From contig NZ_KB904556.1 of the NCBI RefSeq assembly GCF_000380085.1, positions 1 to 64,000 on the forward strand: DNA of 64,000 nucleotides, given 5' to 3'. Below, in pieces: positions 1 through 9,368 of the stretch (the stretch's first letter is position 1; each line of letters starts with the position of its first letter). The notes below the pieces were generated by a model. It made no database searches. It had not been told where the DNA came from and saw only the letters and a program-made list of their open reading frames with translations. The translations under genes and the position numbers were made by a program. Source of the DNA: Streptococcus merionis DSM 19192. GTDB taxonomy: Bacteria > Bacillota > Bacilli > Lactobacillales > Streptococcaceae.

Positions 1-213
1 GCGGCTGATGCAATGGTTAAGGCAGCCAACGTGACCTTGATTGGTAAAGAACATGTCGGCGGTGGCTTGGTAACGGTCATGGTTCGTGGCGATGTTGGTG
101 CCGTCAAAGCAGCCACAGATGCAGGTGCGGCAGCTGCTGAGCGTGTCGGCGAATTGGTATCAGTGCATGTGATTCCACGCCCGCATGCTGAAGTCGGTAA
201 CATCTTACCTTAG
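1..213 (+). CDS. Bacterial microcompartment shell protein, PduA/EutM type (3' part)
   Basis: Frame 1 is open from the first base to a TAG at 211-213, so the gene starts upstream of the window and only the last 70 residues are seen. The motifs [18 protein letters not shown] and [10 protein letters not shown] are hallmarks of single BMC-domain proteins that form the hexameric tiles of microcompartment shells (PduA, EutM, CsoS1 family). The remnant spans most of one BMC domain and ends with a short tail, as usual for PduA/EutM. Shell proteins enclose aldehyde-producing catabolism (1,2-propanediol, ethanolamine and others); the cargo cannot be told from this fragment. It appears to be the last gene of its operon here, since a 449-base gap follows. 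Confidence 0.93.
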   Translation, partial: AADAMVKAANVTLIGKEHVGGGLVTVMVRGDVGAVKAATDAGAAAAERVGELVSVHVIPRPHAEVGNILP

Positions 214-662
214 AATTGGTATTCACAACTCAACACGTTCGTTCAAGATGACTTTTCCGCTATAATGCAAGCGTTTTTCTTAAAAGGTCTGTTAAAAACT
301 TATTTGTGAAGATTTAACTGCCAAGGTCGGCTAATCAAAGATGGAAATCTTAGAGTTTTTAGCAATGTCCTTAGCTTTGGGGACTGTTAAAGAAAGCGTA
401 GGAGATGACTTTTGTATTAGGAAGTCAATGAAATGACATGAAAAGGACTAAACTATTGTGTCTTGTTCAATTGACATAATGATTTGAACAGGCTAGATCC
501 TTTTATCTCGGATTCGCTTGAACCTAAAAACACTAAAGCAAGAGGATTCTTCCTAATTGGTCAGAGTAACCCACTCTTTCTTTTTAAGAAATGAAGGTTT
601 TGAAGATCACTCTAAAGTACCTTGACTACTGGGCTTACTATATAAAAAGAGAAGGAGGCATT
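214..662. other. Intergenic gap with nested inverted repeats
   Basis: No convincing gene. Perfect 9-bp inverted arms ATTAGGAAG (416-424) and CTTCCTAAT (549-557) enclose further complementary arms: AAAAGGA with TCCTTTT, and CTTGTTCAA with TTGAACAGG around 473-492. The arrangement could be a structured leader of the oxidoreductase gene or a decayed mobile element. A TATAAT-like hexamer lies near 261-266 without a good -35. Confidence 0.4.
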
Positions 663-3600
663 ATGGCGCATCAAGAAATTATGGACGGGAATACAGCTGC
701 AGCTCATATTGCCTATCATTTTAGTGAGGTAGCTGGTATTTTTCCAATCACACCGAGCTCTAGCATGGGAGAACATGCTGATATTTGGCAGACACAGGGG
801 CGGCTTAATCTTTTTGGGCAGCCCCTTAAAGTGGTTGAAATGCAGTCAGAAGCAGGTGTAGCTGGCTTCGTTCATGGCTCATTAAAGACAGGAGCCTTGA
901 CGACCACCTTTACCTCCTCACAAGGTTTACTCTTGATGTTGCCAAACATGTATAAAATGGCAGGGGAGTTGCTTCCGACTGTTTTTCATGTGGCAGCGCG
1001 GTCTCTAGCAACAAATGCCTTGAGCATTTTTGGAGACCACAGTGATGTGATGGCCACCCGCCAATCAGGTTTTGCCTTACTAGCTGAAAGTTCTGTCCAA
1101 GAAGTAATGGATTTATCAGCAGTTGCGCATTTGGCAACCTTGGAGAGCAGTGTCCCTTTTATCAGTTTTTTTGATGGTTTTCAGACGAGTCATGAATGGC
1201 AGAAAATTACCGTTTTGGATTCTGATGATTTAGCTCCGCTTATCAATCAAGAAGCCTTGGAAATTTTTCGTTCTCGCGGTATGAATCCGAATCATCCTAC
1301 AGTATCAGGGGTCAACCAGAGTCCAGACGTGTTTTTCCAGCAGCGAGAGACGGTCAATCGCTACTATCAGATGCTTCCTTATGTTGTTCAAAAGTATATG
1401 ACCAAAATTAATGCTTTGCGTGGAACGGCCTATGATCTAGTGACCTATCATGGTCATCCTGAGGCTGCCGAAGTGATTGTTGCTATGGGATCAGTATCAT
1501 CAACGATTGAGCAGACAGTGGATTACCTTAATCGTCAGGGGCGGAAAGTAGGTTTTCTCAAGGTTCATCTGTATCGTCCGTTTCCGACAGAAACGCTCTT
1601 GTCTAAAATTCCTCAGACGGCTGTCGCTGTCGCTGTTTTAGACCGGACGAAAGAAGCAGGAGCTATTGGTGAGCCTCTGTTTATGGACGTGCAAGCTGCG
1701 TTTTATGAAAGTGATCGACACCCTCGTGTCATAGGGGGACGCTATGGAATTGGCTCTAAGGAGACAAGGCCTGAACACATAGTTGCTGTCTTTGATGAGT
1801 TACGGCGTGATCAGGCAAAACGCCGGTTTACTATTGGAATTGATGACGATGTCACTAACTTATCGCTTCCAATTGGTGAGCCGCTAGATCTGACACCAGC
1901 AGGAACTTATCAAGCTAAATTCTGGGGACTTGGTGGTGACGGTGCTGTCAGTATGAATAAGGCCAGTATCAAAATCATTGGCTCTCAGACAGATAAACAA
2001 GTTCAGGGCTATTTCTATTATGATTCGCGCAAACAAAATGGCCTGACGATCTCCTACCTTCGTTTTGGGGATGAGCCGATTAATTCCTCTTATTTTATCC
2101 AGAACACTGATTTTGTGGGTGTAGCGACGCCTGCTTACTTAAGAAATCATGATTTGCTAAAAGGGTTGAAAAAAGGAGGCATTTTCCTTTTGAATACCAC
2201 TTGGACGAAAGAGCAACTTTATCGAAGTTTGCCAAACAGCATTAAAAAGTATCTAGCAGATAAGGACATCCAATTTTACACGATCAATGCCTATAAGATT
2301 GCTACCCAATCTGGTCTTATGAGAAGGACGGGTATCTGCATGCAGGCAGCTTTTTTCCAGTTGACGCAAAGTCTGCCTATGGATAAGGCCGTTGAGCTAA
2401 TGCAGGCAGAAGTGAGGCAAGCCTACGGCTCAATATCCCAAGAGCTTGTCCAGCAAAATTGTCAGGCCATCTCTGCCTCTCTTGATGCAGTGGAGAAAGT
2501 CGAGGTCCTTGAAGAATGGCGTCATTGTGAGCTTTCAAAACCTTTGCGCCAGATAAAAAAACAGGATCAAGAACAAATCCAAACCTCTGATCACTGCTTG
2601 AGGGGACATCAGATCACAGTAGGTCAGCTGGTTGGAAATGGCATGACTGCTGGTGATTTTCCTCTGGGAACATCTGCCTTTGAAAAACGCAGTTTGGCCC
2701 TAGAAGTTCCTCAGTGGGATGCCGATTTTTGTGTGCAATGCAATCGCTGTGCTTTTGTCTGTCCTCATGCGGCCATTCGTCCCTTTTTGGCAGATCAAGA
2801 CGAGATTGATATTGCCCCTGAAGGCTACCGAGTTAGGGATTTAAAAGGGTCAGATGGACTCTTGTATCGTATTCAGGTTTCTGTGGATGATTGCACGGGC
2901 TGTGAACTTTGTGTGAAGGCCTGCCCAGCTAAAGGCAAAGCTTTAAAAATGATTCCAGCGACCCTTGAAAACGAACAAATGTTAAAAGAAGAAGCCATCA
3001 ACTGGGCCTTTTCAATGACCCTACAAGCTAAAAATAACCCAGCTAAGCCAGGCACTTTGGCGCACACTCAATTTGAGAAACCTTTGCTAGAGTTTTCAGG
3101 AGCCTGCCCAGGTTGTGGAGAGACGCCCTATGTCAAATTGTTAACGCAATTGTTTGGTAATCGTATGATGATTGCGAATGCTACAGGTTGCTCGTCCATT
3201 TGGGGAGCAACAGAGTCCTCAACGCCGTATTGTACCACTGACAAAGGCGAGGGACCGGCCTGGAGCAACTCACTCTTAGAAGATAATGCTGAATTTGGCT
3301 ATGGGATGATGGTTGCTAACAATATACGAAGAAAATCCCTAATTTCTCTTATGACAAAGGCAATGCCAATCGCGAGTTCTGATTTGGTTCAGCTGATGCA
3401 AGATTGGATCGAGCATATAGATCAAGGAAGAGGGACGCGAGCTAGAAGCGCTAAACTAACGAGTTTGCTGGAAGCTGAAATGTCAGACAATCCTGTTCTG
3501 CAAGAAATTTATGACAAACGCGACCTTTTTGTGAAACCATCCCAGTGGATTATTGGTGGCGATGGTTGGGCATACGACATTGGCTACGGCGGGCTAGATC

Positions 3601-4295
3601 ATGTGATTGCCAGTGGGGCAGATGTTAATATCTTGGTCTTGGACAATGAAGTTTACTCAAATACAGGAGGACACATTTCTAAAGGGACACCAACATCAGC
3701 TATTGCTAAGTTTTCTGCAGCAGGTAATCAAGGTGCGAAAAAAGACCTAGGTATGATGGCGATGACTTATGGTAACGTTTATGTCGCTCAGGTTTCTAGC
3801 GGTGCAAATCCTATTCAGGTTATTAAAGCCTTTGAAGAAGCCGAAAGTTATCCAGGTCCGTCCATTATTATCGCCTATGTGCCTTGTATTGCTCATGGGC
3901 TTGCAGGGGGAATGAAGCAGAGCTTGCAGGAAGCCAAAGAAGCCGTTGAAGTGGGCTACTGGTCCTTGTACCGTTACAATCCAGACTTAATAGCCCAAAA
4001 TAAAAATCCAATGGTACTGGATTTCAAGCGACCTAAGTTTGAAAAAATGCCTGATTTTATGCTGAATCAAAAACGATTTGCTTCCCTAAAACAAGTGAAT
4101 CCAAAGGAGGCGGAGCGACTGTTCCAAAAAACGGTTGAAAATGCGAAACGTCGTTTTATGAATTATGCTAAGCTATCAGGAGATTATGACAAACTGCAAG
4201 AAGAGCAACAAAAAACAACCAAGAAGAAACCTCTTAAAGAAAATCATCACAGGGAAAATTCTCTTACGGATATTCTCAAAACGCTAGACTTCTAA
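663..4295 (+). CDS. nifJ: Pyruvate:ferredoxin (flavodoxin) oxidoreductase
   Basis: A 1210-residue single-chain pyruvate:ferredoxin/flavodoxin oxidoreductase, the normal length for this family. It decarboxylates pyruvate with CoA to acetyl-CoA and CO2 and passes electrons to ferredoxin or flavodoxin. Seen: the N-terminal pyruvate-domain motif FPITPSSSMGEHAD; two 4Fe-4S motifs, CVQCNRCAFVCP from about residue 690 and CTGCELCVKACP from about 744; the proximal-cluster motif CPGCGETPY near 815; and the thiamine diphosphate site GDGWAYDIGYGG near 967. The start at 663 is chosen for the AGAAGGAGG ribosome site 8 bases upstream; an ATG 72 bases earlier has no such site. It stands alone, between the microcompartment gene and a terminator. 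Streptococci normally use pyruvate formate-lyase and pyruvate dehydrogenase, so this enzyme is an uncommon addition. Confidence 0.96.
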   Translation: MAHQEIMDGNTAAAHIAYHFSEVAGIFPITPSSSMGEHADIWQTQGRLNLFGQPLKVVEMQSEAGVAGFVHGSLKTGALTTTFTSSQGLLLMLPNMYKMAGELLPTVFHVAARSLATNALSIFGDHSDVMATRQSGFALLAESSVQEVMDLSAVAHLATLESSVPFISFFDGFQTSHEWQKITVLDSDDLAPLINQEALEIFRSRGMNPNHPTVSGVNQSPDVFFQQRETVNRYYQMLPYVVQKYMTKINALRGTAYDLVTYHGHPEAAEVIVAMGSVSSTIEQTVDYLNRQGRKVGFLKVHLYRPFPTETLLSKIPQTAVAVAVLDRTKEAGAIGEPLFMDVQAAFYESDRHPRVIGGRYGIGSKETRPEHIVAVFDELRRDQAKRRFTIGIDDDVTNLSLPIGEPLDLTPAGTYQAKFWGLGGDGAVSMNKASIKIIGSQTDKQVQGYFYYDSRKQNGLTISYLRFGDEPINSSYFIQNTDFVGVATPAYLRNHDLLKGLKKGGIFLLNTTWTKEQLYRSLPNSIKKYLADKDIQFYTINAYKIATQSGLMRRTGICMQAAFFQLTQSLPMDKAVELMQAEVRQAYGSISQELVQQNCQAISASLDAVEKVEVLEEWRHCELSKPLRQIKKQDQEQIQTSDHCLRGHQITVGQLVGNGMTAGDFPLGTSAFEKRSLALEVPQWDADFCVQCNRCAFVCPHAAIRPFLADQDEIDIAPEGYRVRDLKGSDGLLYRIQVSVDDCTGCELCVKACPAKGKALKMIPATLENEQMLKEEAINWAFSMTLQAKNNPAKPGTLAHTQFEKPLLEFSGACPGCGETPYVKLLTQLFGNRMMIANATGCSSIWGATESSTPYCTTDKGEGPAWSNSLLEDNAEFGYGMMVANNIRRKSLISLMTKAMPIASSDLVQLMQDWIEHIDQGRGTRARSAKLTSLLEAEMSDNPVLQEIYDKRDLFVKPSQWIIGGDGWAYDIGYGGLDHVIASGADVNILVLDNEVYSNTGGHISKGTPTSAIAKFSAAGNQGAKKDLGMMAMTYGNVYVAQVSSGANPIQVIKAFEEAESYPGPSIIIAYVPCIAHGLAGGMKQSLQEAKEAVEVGYWSLYRYNPDLIAQNKNPMVLDFKRPKFEKMPDFMLNQKRFASLKQVNPKEAERLFQKTVENAKRRFMNYAKLSGDYDKLQEEQQKTTKKKPLKENHHRENSLTDILKTLDF

Positions 4296-4423
4296 GTGCT
4301 GTTTGAGAGAGTAAAATGAGTGTTTATTTGTGCTCTGTGTCAACTGTAGATCGTGACTGCTTGAACTAGGAAGTCCAGTAGTTCTCTAAAGTTCAGAGAA
4401 GCTGGTAGCAATACAAAGTAGTT

Positions 4424-4449
4424 AATGGGGTTCAATTGCCCCATTTTTT
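4424..4449 (+). terminator. Rho-independent terminator after nifJ
   Basis: Perfect 7-bp stem AATGGGG / CCCCATT with an 8-base loop, followed by a T run. It lies 129 bases after the nifJ stop codon. Confidence 0.8.
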
Positions 4450-4573
4450 CGTAATGGAAAATTGATTTTCATAAGTATATCTTTTCAGTGGAAGGCAAGG
4501 AAATGTGGTGTATGATAGACTACAATCAATGAAATCTATTGTACGAACTAATAGGTTCCTGAACCTAGAATCA

Positions 4574-4608
4574 CAGTTTAATACTTTCATTTAAGACTAG
4601 TTTTTCTG
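4574..4608 (-). repeat. Dispersed 30-40 bp repeat, copy 1
   Basis: Its reverse complement (CTAGTCTTAAATGAAAGT core) matches a degenerate repeat also found near 6995, 16492, 19868, 26728, 38332 and 46055. The rest of the gap between nifJ and rnjA shows no gene. Confidence 0.45.
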
Positions 4609-4716
4609 CTTCTTATTCAATCATTTTTCAAAATACAGTCAGTATTCTTTCAAAAATCACTCTCATTATCGTAAAAAATTATTCCAGTCATCGTGCTTTA
4701 CTTGTGAATAGAGGTT

Positions 4717-4756
4717 AAAAAAGCCAGCTACTGTCAGTTTCTCACTAACAGTAGCT
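4717..4756 (-). terminator. Rho-independent terminator after rnjA
   Basis: Read on the minus strand, the stem AGCTACTGT / ACAGTAGCT (4748-4756 with 4726-4734) is followed by GGC and a run of six T. It begins 1 base after the rnjA stop codon. Confidence 0.88.
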
Positions 4757-4757
4757 C

Positions 4758-6437
4758 TTACTTATCAGGTGTTAAAATCATCGGAATGATGATGGGTTCA
4801 CGTTCTGTTTTTTCAGATAGGAAAGGTCTGAGGGCATTGACGATGGCGCCGTTAACGGTCTGGACAGAAGCGTCCTTGTTTTTGAGGGCAACGCGGATAG
4901 CATTAAAGAGCAGACGTTGGCTTTCACGGATGAGATCACCAGATTCACGCATGTAAACAAATCCTCGGCTGAGAATGTCTGGACCAGCTAGGATCATTTG
5001 AGATTTGAAATCAACAGTCGCAACAGCGATGACCACTCCATCTTCTGAGAGGTCTCGACGATCACGTAAGACAGCTGCGCCGATTTCGCCGATACGATTA
5101 CCATCAACATAGATGTCCTGAGCGTTGAAATGGCCTGCAATACGAGCAGAGTTATTCGTTAAGGCAAGGACATCGCCATTTTCCATGATAAACGTATTTT
5201 CCTTGGGTACTCCAGTGTCAAAGGCTAGACCAGCATGGATTTTTTGCATGCGGTATTCTCCGTGGACAGGCATGAAGTACTTAGGTTTGATGAGGCTGAG
5301 CATGAGTTTTTGCTCTTGCTGGCCACCGTGTCCGGAGGTATGGATGTTATTGACTTTCCCGTGGATGACGTCAACGCCAGCTTCGGTGATTGTGTTGATC
5401 AGTTTGTTGACGCTAGTTGTGTTGCCAGGGATTGGGCTAGATGAGAAGATGACCGTATCACCTGGTTGCAAGCTCACCTGACGGTGAGTACCGTTGGCAA
5501 TACGAGCTAGAGCTGCCATCGGCTCTCCTTGGCTTCCCGTGCAGAGTATCAGCACTTCACCAGCAGGGTAGTTCTTGATGGCGTTTGGCTCGATGATGGT
5601 TCCCTCAGGAACCTTGATGTAGCCAAGCTCGATCCCGTTGACGATGGCTTTTTCCATAGAACGTCCAAAGACCGCAATCTTGCGTCCCGTCTTGACAGCG
5701 GCTTCAGCGGCCTGTTGTAGGCGGAAAATATTTGAGGCAAAAGAAGCAAAGATGATGCGTCCGTGAATGCCCTCAATGATTTTCATGATGGACTGACCAA
5801 CGACTTTTTCAGAATTGGTGAAGGTTGGAATCTCTGCATTGGTCGAATCTGACAGGAGACAGAGGACACCTTCCTCACCAAGCGCAGCCATTTTATGCAA
5901 ATCTGCGGGCTCCCCAACCGGTGTAAAGTCAAACTTAAAGTCACCCGTACAGACAATCTTGCCTTGAGGCGTATCGATAACCACACCGAGAGGTTCTGGA
6001 ATCGAGTGTGTGGTACGAAAGAAAGACACGCTGAGGTGCTTGAAGGTCAATTCGGTCTTGTGGTTAATTTCGTAAAGTTTGGCGTTGCGAAGAAGACCGT
6101 GCTCTTCAAGCTTCCCTCGGATAAGAGCGAGCGCTAGAGGCCCGGCGTAGATAGGAACATTGGCCTGCTTGAGCAGAAAAGGAATCCCTCCGATGTGATC
6201 TTCGTGGCCGTGAGTGATGACAAGGGCCTTAACACGATCCAGATTTTCAACGATATAAGAATAATCTGGAATGACATAATCAATCCCAAGGAGGTCGTCT
6301 TCGGGGAACTTAATCCCAGCATCAACGATGATGATTTCGTTTTGATACTCGATGCCGTAGGTGTTTTTCCCGATCTCACCCAGACCACCGATGGCATAAA
6401 CGCCAACTTCTTCTGGTTTTAGGTTAATACTGGACAT
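4758..6437 (-). CDS. rnjA: Ribonuclease J1
   Basis: A 559-residue metallo-beta-lactamase / beta-CASP ribonuclease. RNase J1 has 5'-3' exonuclease and endonuclease activity and is central to mRNA turnover and rRNA maturation in Firmicutes. The zinc motif HGHEDH is at residues 76-81, CTGDFKFD lies further on, and the C-terminal part carries the motif SGHGGQ. Length fits J1 proteins (about 555-560). It starts 3 bases after the rpoY stop and its GGAG ribosome site lies inside the end of rpoY, so the two are translationally coupled, an order conserved in streptococci and relatives. Confidence 0.97.
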   Translation of the reverse strand: MSSINLKPEEVGVYAIGGLGEIGKNTYGIEYQNEIIIVDAGIKFPEDDLLGIDYVIPDYSYIVENLDRVKALVITHGHEDHIGGIPFLLKQANVPIYAGPLALALIRGKLEEHGLLRNAKLYEINHKTELTFKHLSVSFFRTTHSIPEPLGVVIDTPQGKIVCTGDFKFDFTPVGEPADLHKMAALGEEGVLCLLSDSTNAEIPTFTNSEKVVGQSIMKIIEGIHGRIIFASFASNIFRLQQAAEAAVKTGRKIAVFGRSMEKAIVNGIELGYIKVPEGTIIEPNAIKNYPAGEVLILCTGSQGEPMAALARIANGTHRQVSLQPGDTVIFSSSPIPGNTTSVNKLINTITEAGVDVIHGKVNNIHTSGHGGQQEQKLMLSLIKPKYFMPVHGEYRMQKIHAGLAFDTGVPKENTFIMENGDVLALTNNSARIAGHFNAQDIYVDGNRIGEIGAAVLRDRRDLSEDGVVIAVATVDFKSQMILAGPDILSRGFVYMRESGDLIRESQRLLFNAIRVALKNKDASVQTVNGAIVNALRPFLSEKTEREPIIIPMILTPDK

Positions 6438-6440
6438 AGA

Positions 6441-6671
6441 CTAAAACTCCATTAATTGAAAGGCACCAGTCTCTTTTTCATAGGCTAGGTGTTTCTCAGA
6501 TAGCAGCTCGATGAACTCGATGTGGTAAGCAGTATTAGCTTCTACGATTTGGCGAGCCTTGATGCGACCAGCCAGCTCATTGTCAGCGTCAACTTCAAGA
6601 TAAAGTGCCTTAGTCATCTCGCGTTTAGGATTAGTTGTTTTCGTTTCTTGGTAAAAAATTTTGTAAATCAT
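6441..6671 (-). CDS. rpoY: DNA-directed RNA polymerase epsilon subunit
   Basis: A 76-residue small polymerase-associated subunit (formerly DUF1447) found only in Firmicutes. The N-terminus MIYKIFYQ and the segment [16 protein letters not shown] are typical. The start at 6671 was chosen because AAAGGAAC lies just upstream and the length fits the family; a longer reading to 6770 would translate through the leader hairpin. It is the first gene of the rpoY-rnjA unit. The protein binds RNA polymerase near the jaw and may stabilise it or protect it against phage proteins. Confidence 0.93.
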   Translation of the reverse strand: MIYKIFYQETKTTNPKREMTKALYLEVDADNELAGRIKARQIVEANTAYHIEFIELLSEKHLAYEKETGAFQLMEF

Positions 6672-6710
6672 GTGGTTCCTTTCATAAAAAACGGCCAAAA
6701 ATGTCTGTGG

Positions 6711-6739
6711 AAAAACACCCAACTCGCAAAAGCGGGTTG
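6711..6739 (-). terminator. Terminator-like hairpin in the rpoY leader
   Basis: On the minus strand CAACCCGC-TTTT-GCGAGTTG forms an 8-bp stem with one mismatch, followed by GGTGTTTTT. It lies between the promoter near 6794 and the rpoY start, so it could act as an attenuator of the rpoY-rnjA mRNA. Confidence 0.5.
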
Positions 6740-6793
6740 AGAATGGCTGATCCAAAATAGTGTAATGCATTGACCTGATGTAATTGTACTCAA

Positions 6794-6823
6794 ATTATAT
6801 CATAATGTGAGGGAAATGAGCAA
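6794..6823 (-). promoter_or_regulatory. Promoter of rpoY-rnjA
   Basis: On the minus strand TTGCTC, 18 bases, TGA and TATAAT: an extended -10 promoter with a fair -35. The start of transcription would be near 6787, giving a leader of about 115 bases that contains the hairpin. Confidence 0.7.
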
Positions 6824-7163
6824 GTTCAGAAGCACAGGAAAATAATTTAGATTCAGTTGGAAGGTGAGTAAAGAGGTTGAAACAGACAACCATGATGGCT
6901 TCGTCCTTGCCCGAAAAACTATGTTATCTTTGAAGACTACGTATAAATAATCAAGCCCATACTGATTGCATGCTGAAAAGGCGATTGATAAGTACAGAAA
7001 AATAGCCTTGAGTGAGCATGCTTAGGCGTGTCCACGGATTCAAATATTCTGAACAGTTGAAAAATAAGTCTTTTAAAGGGTTCAGGTTTCTTTTTTGACA
7101 TATATTTAGTAAAATAGAGGAAGATTATATTGCTTGAAAATGGTGAGAAACGAAAGAAAACCT
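6824..7163. other. Gap before tsaB with a dispersed repeat copy
   Basis: No gene seen. A copy of the dispersed repeat (AAAATAGCCTTGAGTGAGCA) lies at about 6995-7021. A TTGACA at 7095-7100 precedes the tsaB unit but has no good -10 at the usual spacing, so no promoter is claimed. Confidence 0.4.
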
Positions 7164-7856
7164 ATGAATATTTTAGCCCTAGATACCTCTAACAGAACCC
7201 TGTCTGTCGCTCTTTTAGCAGATGAAGTGTTGCTTGCAGACATGACGCTTAATATTAAGAAAAATCACTCTATTACTCTTATGCCGACCATTGATTTTTT
7301 GATGGCACAGGTTGGCTGGATGCCGGCTGATTTGGATCGCCTTGTGGTGGCTCAGGGGCCGGGTTCCTACACCGGCTTGCGGATTGCAGTGGCGACGGCT
7401 AAGGTTCTGGCTCAAGCTCTCCAGATTGACCTAGTCGGCGTGTCTTCGCTTGAGGCCCTTTTGCCAGATGAACGCTCAGGGATAGTGGTTCCTCTCATAG
7501 ATGCTCGCCGTAATAACGTCTACACGGGATTTTATGAAAATGGCAGAGCAGTTGTGCCTGATGGTCACCGCAGTTTTGAAGATGTCCTTGCAAAACTGCA
7601 AGAGATGGATCTTGAACAACTGACCTTTGTCGGAGAGACGACTGCCTTTGCTGAGCAGATTGCGACAGCTTTTCCAGCGGCTGTCATTACACCAAGCCTG
7701 CCCTGTGCCTACCGCATTGGGCGTTTAGGAGCAAGCTTAGAACCAGTTGACATCGATAGCTTTGAGCCTTGCTACCTCAAGCGTGTCGAGGCTGAGGAAA
7801 ATTGGCTTAAAAACCATGAGGAGAGTGACCGTGATGACTACATCAAACGGGTCTAG
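7164..7856 (+). CDS. tsaB: tRNA threonylcarbamoyladenosine biosynthesis protein TsaB
   Basis: A 230-residue ASKHA-fold protein. TsaB, with TsaD and TsaE, transfers the threonylcarbamoyl group to A37 of tRNAs that read ANN codons; TsaB itself is a catalytically silent scaffold for TsaD. The start MNILALDTSNRTLSVAL and the segment GPGSYTGLRIAVATAK are characteristic. An ATG 30 bases earlier is in frame, but the family begins at this methionine; the ribosome site is weak. It overlaps rimI by 23 bases and is followed by tsaD, the usual operon. Confidence 0.95.
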   Translation: MNILALDTSNRTLSVALLADEVLLADMTLNIKKNHSITLMPTIDFLMAQVGWMPADLDRLVVAQGPGSYTGLRIAVATAKVLAQALQIDLVGVSSLEALLPDERSGIVVPLIDARRNNVYTGFYENGRAVVPDGHRSFEDVLAKLQEMDLEQLTFVGETTAFAEQIATAFPAAVITPSLPCAYRIGRLGASLEPVDIDSFEPCYLKRVEAEENWLKNHEESDRDDYIKRV

Positions 7857-8268
7857 GCTGACTGCGGAGCTGGTCTTTGACATTCTAAATCAGGTTTATG
7901 AAACCTCTCCTTGGAGCATGGCTCAGATTGAAGCGGATATGGCGCGTGAAGACACGATTTACTATGGTGTGGCGGACAAGGATTGGGTCGGTTTTCTAGC
8001 TCTTCAGGAATTAGCAGGGGAGTTGGAAATCACTCAGATTGCGGTTTTACCAGCCCATCAGGGTCAGGGGCATGCCAGTCGGTTGATGCAGTTTTTAGAT
8101 GATCGGATAGAACCTATTTTTCTGGAAGTGCGAGCTAGCAACGCGCCAGCTATTGCCCTTTATCAAAAACACAAGTTTCAAAAAGTCGGCTGTCGTCGAG
8201 CCTACTACCACAATCCGATAGAGGATGCCCTTTTGATGATGCGAGAGGGTAGAAAAGAAAATGAGTGA
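7834..8268 (+). CDS. rimI: Ribosomal protein S18-alanine N-acetyltransferase
   Basis: A 144-residue GNAT acetyltransferase. RimI acetylates the N-terminal alanine of ribosomal protein S18 and is commonly coded between tsaB and tsaD. The acetyl-CoA loop is the segment [10 protein letters not shown] and the C-terminal motif is [19 protein letters not shown]. The start at 7834 gives the normal family length and has GAGGAG about 10 bases upstream; a longer reading would extend further into tsaB. It overlaps both neighbours, so translation is probably coupled. Confidence 0.92.
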   Translation: MTTSNGSRLTAELVFDILNQVYETSPWSMAQIEADMAREDTIYYGVADKDWVGFLALQELAGELEITQIAVLPAHQGQGHASRLMQFLDDRIEPIFLEVRASNAPAIALYQKHKFQKVGCRRAYYHNPIEDALLMMREGRKENE

Positions 8269-9286
8269 AAAAATGGAAGATAGATATATTTTAGCCTTTG
8301 AAACGTCTTGTGATGAAACCAGTGTTGCTGTGCTTAAAAATGAAGACCAGCTCCTCTCCAATGTCATTGCAAGTCAGATTAAGAGTCATCAGCGTTTTGG
8401 TGGTGTGGTGCCTGAAGTGGCTAGTCGTCACCATGTGGAGGTTATTACGGCTTGCATTCGTGAAGCTATGGACGAAGCAGGCGTGACGGTAGAAGATTTA
8501 TCTGCGGTAGCGGTAACGGAGGGGCCAGGCCTAGTTGGAGCCCTTTTGGTTGGCCTTTCAGCGGCCAAGGCCTTTGCTTGGGCGCACGGCTTGCCACTGA
8601 TTGCTGTCAACCACATGGCAGGGCATCTCATGGCGGCACGTCAAGTCAAAGCCTTGGTCTATCCGCTTGTGGCTTTGCTGGTCAGCGGTGGTCATACAGA
8701 GCTGGTCTATGTGGCGGAACCAGGAGATTACAAGATTATCGGTGAAACACGGGATGATGCGGTTGGTGAGGCTTATGACAAGGTTGGTCGTGTCATGGGC
8801 TTGCCCTATCCTGCGGGGCGCTTGATTGATGAGCTAGCTCATCAGGGTCAGGACGTTTATGATTTTCCAAGGGCCATGATTAAGGAAGACCACTTGGAAT
8901 TTTCCTTTTCAGGGCTCAAGTCTGCCTTTATCAACCTGCACCACAATGCTGCCCAGAAAGGCGAGGCATTGGTTCAAGAAGACTTAGCAGCTTCCTTTCA
9001 GGCGGCCGTTTTGGATATTCTTATGGCTAAGACCAAGAAGGCGCTGGAGCGCTATCCTGTCAAGACCCTAGTCGTGGCAGGTGGTGTTGCAGCCAATCAG
9101 GGGCTGCGAGAGCGCTTGGCTGAGGAAATCAGAGATGTGGAGGTGATTATTCCGCCTCTTCGTCTCTGTGGGGACAATGCGGGTATGATTGCTATGGCAG
9201 CAGCGGTAGAGTTGGAAAAGGAGCATTTTTCGGATTGGTCACTCAATGCACGGCCTAGTCTGGCTTTTGATTCTTTAGAGCCTTAA
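8261..9286 (+). CDS. tsaD: tRNA N6-adenosine threonylcarbamoyltransferase TsaD
   Basis: A 341-residue Kae1/Qri7/YgjD family enzyme that performs the final transfer in t6A37 synthesis. Conserved pieces: [12 protein letters not shown] near the N-terminus, the metal-binding histidines in VNHMAGH (H118 and H122), VSGGHTELV, and the C-terminal [12 protein letters not shown]. The start overlaps rimI by 8 bases; an in-frame ATG 12 bases later is possible. With tsaB here and tsaE at 46.5 kb the window holds the three genes beyond TsaC/Sua5 for this modification. Confidence 0.97.
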   Translation: MSEKMEDRYILAFETSCDETSVAVLKNEDQLLSNVIASQIKSHQRFGGVVPEVASRHHVEVITACIREAMDEAGVTVEDLSAVAVTEGPGLVGALLVGLSAAKAFAWAHGLPLIAVNHMAGHLMAARQVKALVYPLVALLVSGGHTELVYVAEPGDYKIIGETRDDAVGEAYDKVGRVMGLPYPAGRLIDELAHQGQDVYDFPRAMIKEDHLEFSFSGLKSAFINLHHNAAQKGEALVQEDLAASFQAAVLDILMAKTKKALERYPVKTLVVAGGVAANQGLRERLAEEIRDVEVIIPPLRLCGDNAGMIAMAAAVELEKEHFSDWSLNARPSLAFDSLEP

Positions 9287-9327
9287 CGATAGGTCAAGCT
9301 TGGGTTTTCTGAAAAACTTTCTAAATC

Positions 9328-9338
9328 TATGGTATAAT
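9328..9338 (+). promoter_or_regulatory. Extended -10 promoter of the mevalonate operon
   Basis: ATGGTATAAT gives TGG plus TATAAT at 9333-9338. No clear -35 hexamer is seen at 17 bases. It lies 31 bases before the mevalonate kinase ATG. Confidence 0.6.
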
Positions 9339-9368
9339 GCTAGAAGAATTAAGAAAAAGGAAAAGGAC

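Noticed and set aside
5125..5481. 118-codon plus-strand frame in rnjA
   Set aside because: Opposite-strand shadow of the RNase J1 gene.
7095..7128. Promoter with TTGACA before tsaB
   Set aside because: No -10 hexamer at 16-18 bases; the nearest candidates are at 9 and 22 bases.
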